Part shown: piece by piece, positions 61,001 through 64,000 of the stretch | Position numbering within the stretch: the stretch's first letter is position 1 | Layout of the letters: the number at the start of each line of letters is the position of its first letter | Assembly (NCBI GenBank): GCA_024233215.1 | Contig: JACKPW010000001.1 | Location: 124,001 to 188,000, forward strand | DNA: 64,000 bases | From: Verrucomicrobiales bacterium | Lineage (GTDB): Bacteria > Verrucomicrobiota > Verrucomicrobiia > Limisphaerales > J093 | Direction of reading: 5' to 3' | Position numbers and translations under genes: made by a program | The notes under the pieces: model-generated | Told to the model about the DNA's origin: nothing | What the model saw: the letters and a program-made list of their open reading frames with translations, nothing else | The model's database searches: none

Positions 61001-64000
61001 GCGGGTGAGACGGGGGCGACGCTGGAGATCGCGGCGGCGACGTTGGGGGACGCCGGGATGTATGCGGTGGAAGTGAGCAATCCCTACAGCAGTGTGCGGA
61101 CGCCGGAGGTGGCGGTGCAGGTGCTGGAGGCGCCTGCGTTGTCGGGGTCGGTGACGGGGCCTTCGGTGGTGCTTGAGGGAGAGGATTTCGACCTGATGGT
61201 GACGGCGACGGGGACGGCGCTGCAGTATCAGTGGTATTTCAATGACGGACCGATTCCGGGGGCGGTTGGGTCCACGCTGCACGTTGTCGGGGCGGGCTTG
61301 GCGCAGGCGGGGTCGTATCAGGTAGAGGTGGGCAATGCGTTGGGCTCGGTTCGGAGCGACCCGGTGTTGGTGGCGGTGCACTACACGGTGACGATTCTGG
61401 CTGGGGCCGGGGGATGGGCTGGGTTGACGCCGGACCTGGCGTCGTATGCGCCGGGGAGCGTGGTGGAGATCCGGCCGTTGGCGGATGAGGGATTCATTTT
61501 TGTGGGTTGGTCGGGGGATGCGGAGGGGACGGCGGATCCGCTGGTGATGAGTGTGAACGGGCATTTGACGGTGGAGGCTGGGTTCTGGCCGGTGAACGGG
61601 ACGGTGTGGTTCAACAATCGGGCGTTGGCGTCGGGGGTGGATGCGCCGGTGTATGACGAGGATGGGGTGACGAAGCTGGAAGGGGAAGAATATGGGGCAC
61701 AGTTGTATGGGGGAGCGACGGCGGAGACGCTGGCGCCGGTGGGACCGGTGGTGAGTTTTCGGACGGGGGTTGCGGCGGGGTATATCACGTCGGAGAGGAG
61801 TTTGATCCGGGCGGTGCCGCCGGTGTTGCCGGGAGGGTTGGCGTATGTGCAGATGCGGGCGTGGGATCGGACGAAGGGGGAGAGTTATGAGGAGGCGCTG
61901 GCGGTGGGAGCGCGGGCGGGGAAATCGGTGGTGCTGGCGATCGTGACCGGGGGCGGGGGATCGCCGCCGGCGGTGCCGGCGGACCTGGTGGGACTGGAGT
62001 CCTTTGCGCTGACCCGCGGGGTGCCGGCTCAAATCGTCGAGTCACCGGAGAATCAGCGGGTGATTCTGGGGACGCCGGCGACTCTTGCCATCGAAATCGC
62101 CGGCACGCCACCGCTCGATGTGCAGTGGTTCAAGGACGGCGCGGTCGTGGCAGGTGCCACGGAGGCCGCGTTGACAATTTCATCGGTGACCCTGGAGGAT
62201 GCCGGGGAGTATTATGCGACGGTGTCCAATCCTTGGGGGAGCGACACAAGCGCGACCGCCACCCTGGAGGTGCTGGTGCCGCCCGCGATTGTCGCTCTCG
62301 AACTGAACCCAGAGGTGCTCTACGGATCCCCGCTTACCCTGACGGTGGAAGCCTCGGGAACGATGCCGCTCTCCTATGCCTGGTATCTTGGCCTGTCGGG
62401 GGACACGAGCCAGTCGGTGGGCGACGACAGCCCCGCACTCCTGCTGGCCAGTGTCACCGCGCCGGTGCGGGCCTGGGTGCGGGTGAGCAACGAGGCGGGG
62501 AGCATTGACAGCGCGACGATCAGCCCGGTGATCACGCGCCACCCGCAATTCATCACCTTTGACCCGCTGGCTGACGTGACGTTTGGTGTGCCGCCGGTCC
62601 CCCTTCAGGTCGCCGCAAGCTCCGGCTTGCCGGTGCTCCTGACGGTGACAGGCCCTGCGGCGCTCGAGGACGATCATCTGGTCATCCTCGGAGCCGGTCC
62701 GGTGTCGGTGCTGGCGGAACAGCCCGGCAATCCCGAGTACGCTCCAGCCCCGCCCGTGGAGCGGAACTTCCTCGTGGCCAAGGCACCGGCGACGATTGCG
62801 CTCGCGGGCTTGGAACAGGTTTACGATGGCACGGAGCGGGTGGTCCTCGCGACGACCGAACCGGCCGGCCTGGCGGTTGAGTTGACGTATGACGGGTTGG
62901 CGACGCCGCCGGTGAATGCCGGGGCGTATGCGATTGCCGCGACGATCGTGGAGGCGAACTACTCGGGCACCGCGGAAGGAACGCTGCAGGTGGCGAAGGC
63001 CGCGCAGCTGATCACGTTCGGGCCGCTGCCCGATCGGGTGTTTGGAGAAGGACCGGTTCCGGTGTCGGCCACGGCAGACAGCGGTCTGGCGGTGGTGTTG
63101 GAAGTCATGTCCGGTCCCGCGACACTGGTGGGTGGGGAGTTGACGTTGGACGGGGCGGGACCGGTGATGCTGCGTGCGAGTCAAGCCGGGGATGCCAATC
63201 ACGAGGCCGCGGAAGCGACGGCAGGTTTCACAATTGCGAAAGCGCCGGCGACGATTGCGCTGGCGGGATTGGAACAGGTGTATGACGGCACGGAACGGGT
63301 GGTCCTCGCGACGACCGAACCGGTCGGCCTGGCGGTTGAGTTGACGTATGACGGGTTGGCGACGCCGCCGGTGAATGCCGGGGCGTATGCGATTGCCGCG
63401 ACGATCGTGGAGGCGAACTACTCGGGCACCGCGGAAGGAACGCTGCAGGTGGCGATGGCCGCGCAGCTGATCACGTTCGGGCCGCTGCCCGATCGGGTGT
63501 TTGGAGAAGGACCGGTTCCGGTGTCGGCCGCGGCGGACAGCGGTCTGGCGGTGGTGTTGGCAGTCATGTCCGGTCCGGCGACGCTGGTGGGTGGGGAGTT
63601 GACGTTGGACGGGGCGGGACCGGTGATGCTGCGGGCGAGTCAGGCCGGGGATGCCAATCACGAGCCCGCGGAAGCGACGGCAGGTTTCACGATTGCGAAA
63701 GCGCCGGCGACGATTGCGCTCGCGGGCTTGGAACAGGTTTACGATGGCACGGAGCGGGTGGTCCTCGCGACGACCGATCCGGTCGGCCTGGCGGTTGAGT
63801 TGACGTATGACGGGTTGGCGACGCCGCCGGTGAACGCCGGGGCGTATGCGATTGCCGCGACGATCGTGGAGGCGAACTACTCGGGCACCGCGGAAGGAAC
63901 GCTGCAGGTGGCGAAGGCCGCGCAGTTGATCACGTTCGGGCCGCTGCCCGATCGGGTGTTTGGAGAAGGACCGGTTCCGGTGTCGGCCACGGCGGACAGT
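58097..64000 (+). CDS. Very large secreted repeat protein, 3' end off window
   Basis: The frame is open from ATG 58097 (GAGG 6 bp upstream) to the window edge, at least 1968 codons. Signal peptide: MKRLLTLLVCTLGLAALSAI with cleavage near AHSQ. At ~27-160 is a domain of unclear name (NAPVYAEDGVTKLEG, then AGYI, VQVRAWELAYGASYETAL), common in Verrucomicrobiota secreted proteins. Ig domains follow at ~162-245 and ~247-329. Then 2.6 nearly identical 383-aa units each hold a divergent InlB B-repeat-like segment (FIFVGWSGDAEGTADPL), a further copy of the unnamed domain (FNNRALASGVDAPVYDEDG) and two Ig domains (ISYQWYKDD, LQYQWYFND). After two more Ig domains come MBG-like units of 153 aa (QVYDGTERVVL, VNAGAYAIAATIVEANYSG). 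It is predicted to be extracellular or surface-attached and adhesive. The anchor lies beyond the window. Confidence 0.85.
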   Translation, partial: MKRLLTLLVCTLGLAALSAIPAHSQGSVVFATKMSGSGINAPVYAEDGVTKLEGPAHVARLYAGRTVDALAPVGSVEAFGSGKYAGYILPVVVSVPGAPHGTRVYVQVRAWELAYGASYETALAAGGPTGKSAVLSVVVTEPPAVPPDLVGLQSFALTRGSPIEILQAPVGQTVAVGAPVELSVVAGGDAPIGYQWLKDGWPLLGATGAVLRIPSATPADSGAYAVEVSNPLGSVRTTPVPVVVLQPPAIVTAPLPQTVIAGGELVLSVSASGSGLSYQWLFNGAVIPGASQPTLQLGAVGPAQAGSYQVEVSNALGSVRSDPVLVAVHYTVTILAGAGGWAGLTPDLASYAPGSVVEIRPLADEGFIFVGWSGDAEGTADPLVMSVNGHLTVEAGFWPVNGTVWFNNRALASGVDAPVYDEDGVTKLEGEEYGAQLYGGATAETLAPVGPVVSFRTGVAAGYITSERSLIRAVPPVLPGGLAYVQMRAWDRTKGESYEEALAVGARAGKSVVLAIVTGGGGSPPAVPADLVGLESFALTRGVPVQIVEAPEGQVVPVGAAVELAVVATGDAPISYQWYKDDEALAGETGATLEIAAATLGDAGMYAVEVSNPYSSVRTPEVAVQVLEAPALSGSVTGPSVVLEGEDFDLMVTATGTALQYQWYFNDGPIPGAVGSTLHVVGAGLAQAGSYQVEVGNALGSVRSDPVLVAVHYTVTILAGAGGWAGLTPDLASYAPGSVVEIRPLADEGFIFVGWSGDAEGTADPLVMSVNGHLTVEAGFWPVNGTVWFNNRALASGVDAPVYDEDGVTKLEGEEYGAQLYGGATAETLAPVGPVVSFRTGVAAGYITSERSLIRAVPPVLPGGLAYVQMRAWDRTKGESYEEALAVGARAGKSVVLAIVTGGGGSPPAVPADLVGLESFALTRGVPVQIVEAPEGQVVPVGAAVELAVVATGDAPISYQWYKDDEALAGETGATLEIAAATLGDAGMYAVEVSNPYSSVRTPEVAVQVLEAPALSGSVTGPSVVLEGEDFDLMVTATGTALQYQWYFNDGPIPGAVGSTLHVVGAGLAQAGSYQVEVGNALGSVRSDPVLVAVHYTVTILAGAGGWAGLTPDLASYAPGSVVEIRPLADEGFIFVGWSGDAEGTADPLVMSVNGHLTVEAGFWPVNGTVWFNNRALASGVDAPVYDEDGVTKLEGEEYGAQLYGGATAETLAPVGPVVSFRTGVAAGYITSERSLIRAVPPVLPGGLAYVQMRAWDRTKGESYEEALAVGARAGKSVVLAIVTGGGGSPPAVPADLVGLESFALTRGVPAQIVESPENQRVILGTPATLAIEIAGTPPLDVQWFKDGAVVAGATEAALTISSVTLEDAGEYYATVSNPWGSDTSATATLEVLVPPAIVALELNPEVLYGSPLTLTVEASGTMPLSYAWYLGLSGDTSQSVGDDSPALLLASVTAPVRAWVRVSNEAGSIDSATISPVITRHPQFITFDPLADVTFGVPPVPLQVAASSGLPVLLTVTGPAALEDDHLVILGAGPVSVLAEQPGNPEYAPAPPVERNFLVAKAPATIALAGLEQVYDGTERVVLATTEPAGLAVELTYDGLATPPVNAGAYAIAATIVEANYSGTAEGTLQVAKAAQLITFGPLPDRVFGEGPVPVSATADSGLAVVLEVMSGPATLVGGELTLDGAGPVMLRASQAGDANHEAAEATAGFTIAKAPATIALAGLEQVYDGTERVVLATTEPVGLAVELTYDGLATPPVNAGAYAIAATIVEANYSGTAEGTLQVAMAAQLITFGPLPDRVFGEGPVPVSAAADSGLAVVLAVMSGPATLVGGELTLDGAGPVMLRASQAGDANHEPAEATAGFTIAKAPATIALAGLEQVYDGTERVVLATTDPVGLAVELTYDGLATPPVNAGAYAIAATIVEANYSGTAEGTLQVAKAAQLITFGPLPDRVFGEGPVPVSATADS
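59002..60150 (+). repeat. 1149-bp tandem repeat, copy 1
   Basis: The unit starts GGCGCAGGCGGGGTCGTATC and encodes 383 aa in frame. It aligns with copy 2 at a constant offset of 1149 bp; one difference seen is A at 59033 against G at 60182. The last part before 60151 (around GTCCACGCTGCACGTTGTCG) has no counterpart before copy 1, so the unit boundary is set by where identity begins. Confidence 0.9.
60151..61299 (+). repeat. 1149-bp tandem repeat, copy 2
   Basis: Offset 1149 bp from both neighbours, in frame. The whole unit reads essentially the same as copy 1, including synonymous positions. Confidence 0.92.
61300..62026 (+). repeat. 1149-bp tandem repeat, partial copy 3
   Basis: Identical to copies 1 and 2 for about 727 bp, with a silent T-to-C change at 61729, then diverges abruptly after GTGCCGG into an unrelated-sequence Ig domain. 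Confidence 0.9.
62783..64000 (+). repeat. 459-bp tandem repeats (MBG-like, 153 aa), 2.65 copies to window end
   Basis: Units start at 62783, 63242 and 63701, each beginning GC(A/G)CCGGCGACGATTGCGCT and containing TATGACGGGTTGGCGACGCC. Adjacent units differ by only scattered substitutions. The third copy runs off the window, so the true copy number is not known. Confidence 0.92.

Noticed and set aside
57887..62032. 1381-aa open frame on the minus strand, Arg/His/Pro-rich and repetitive
   Set aside because: It is antisense to the secreted repeat protein, which has a signal peptide and recognisable Ig motifs. The openness follows from the G-rich coding strand lacking stop triplets on the complement.
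59002..64000. Possible CRISPR array because of regular repeats
   Set aside because: Units are 1149 and 459 bp, in frame and contiguous, with no short repeat-spacer pattern and no cas genes.

Overview
The window is GC-rich bacterial chromosome, most likely from the Verrucomicrobiota (possibly a Limisphaerales/Pedosphaera-type lineage). This is inferred from the combination of very large secreted Ig/LamG/cohesin-type proteins, short C-terminal tails ending in FFR/FYR, single-gene pseudopilins with FTLIE(L)LVV leaders, S1 sulfatases, a HGSNAT-type membrane acetyltransferase, and several families of short dispersed palindromes between genes. No rRNA, tRNA, CRISPR array, transposase or phage gene was found.

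Layout. 1-8118: the 3' end of a flotillin-like gene, a small lipoprotein, a giant 1848-aa AAA-type ATPase and a coiled-coil/proline-rich protein, all on the + strand and probably one membrane-associated module. 8119-8423: non-coding, with palindromes. 8424-10533: a spermidine-synthase-like methyltransferase-fold protein split into two overlapping genes, then a small membrane coiled-coil protein. 10541-15896: a sulfatase, two alpha/beta hydrolases and an M3 oligoendopeptidase. 16084-32829: two giant secreted proteins (1890 and 3676 aa) that share cohesin-like modules; the first also has a dockerin-like module. 32961-34705: asparaginyl-tRNA synthetase and a LapA-type membrane protein. 35306-39671: a pseudopilin, a LamG/Ig secreted protein and a lipoprotein.

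39704-43356 is a phosphonate-catabolism cluster: two different class III PLP enzymes with overlapping stop and start codons, then phosphonoacetaldehyde hydrolase PhnX. The first PLP enzyme carries an unusual four-cysteine insertion. 43522-48354 (mixed strands) holds a Tat-exported sugar isomerase-like protein, the HGSNAT-like protein, a second pseudopilin and a second sulfatase, which together suggest use of sulfated or amino-sugar polysaccharides. 48547-51991 is housekeeping: accB-accC (acetyl-CoA carboxylase) and purF. Convergent to purF with no gap is a TonB/ExbB/ExbD energy-transduction operon (54276 down to 51992). 54382-57863 is a ribose-type sugar ABC transporter (ATPase, permease, binding lipoprotein).

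58097 to the window end is one open secreted protein (at least 1968 aa). It contains 2.6 almost identical tandem copies of a 1149-bp unit and then about 2.6 copies of a 459-bp unit. These recently amplified repeats, the cohesin/dockerin-like giants, the phosphonate cluster and the flotillin/giant-ATPase module are the most interesting parts. Assignments rest on reading translated motifs; no database search was possible.
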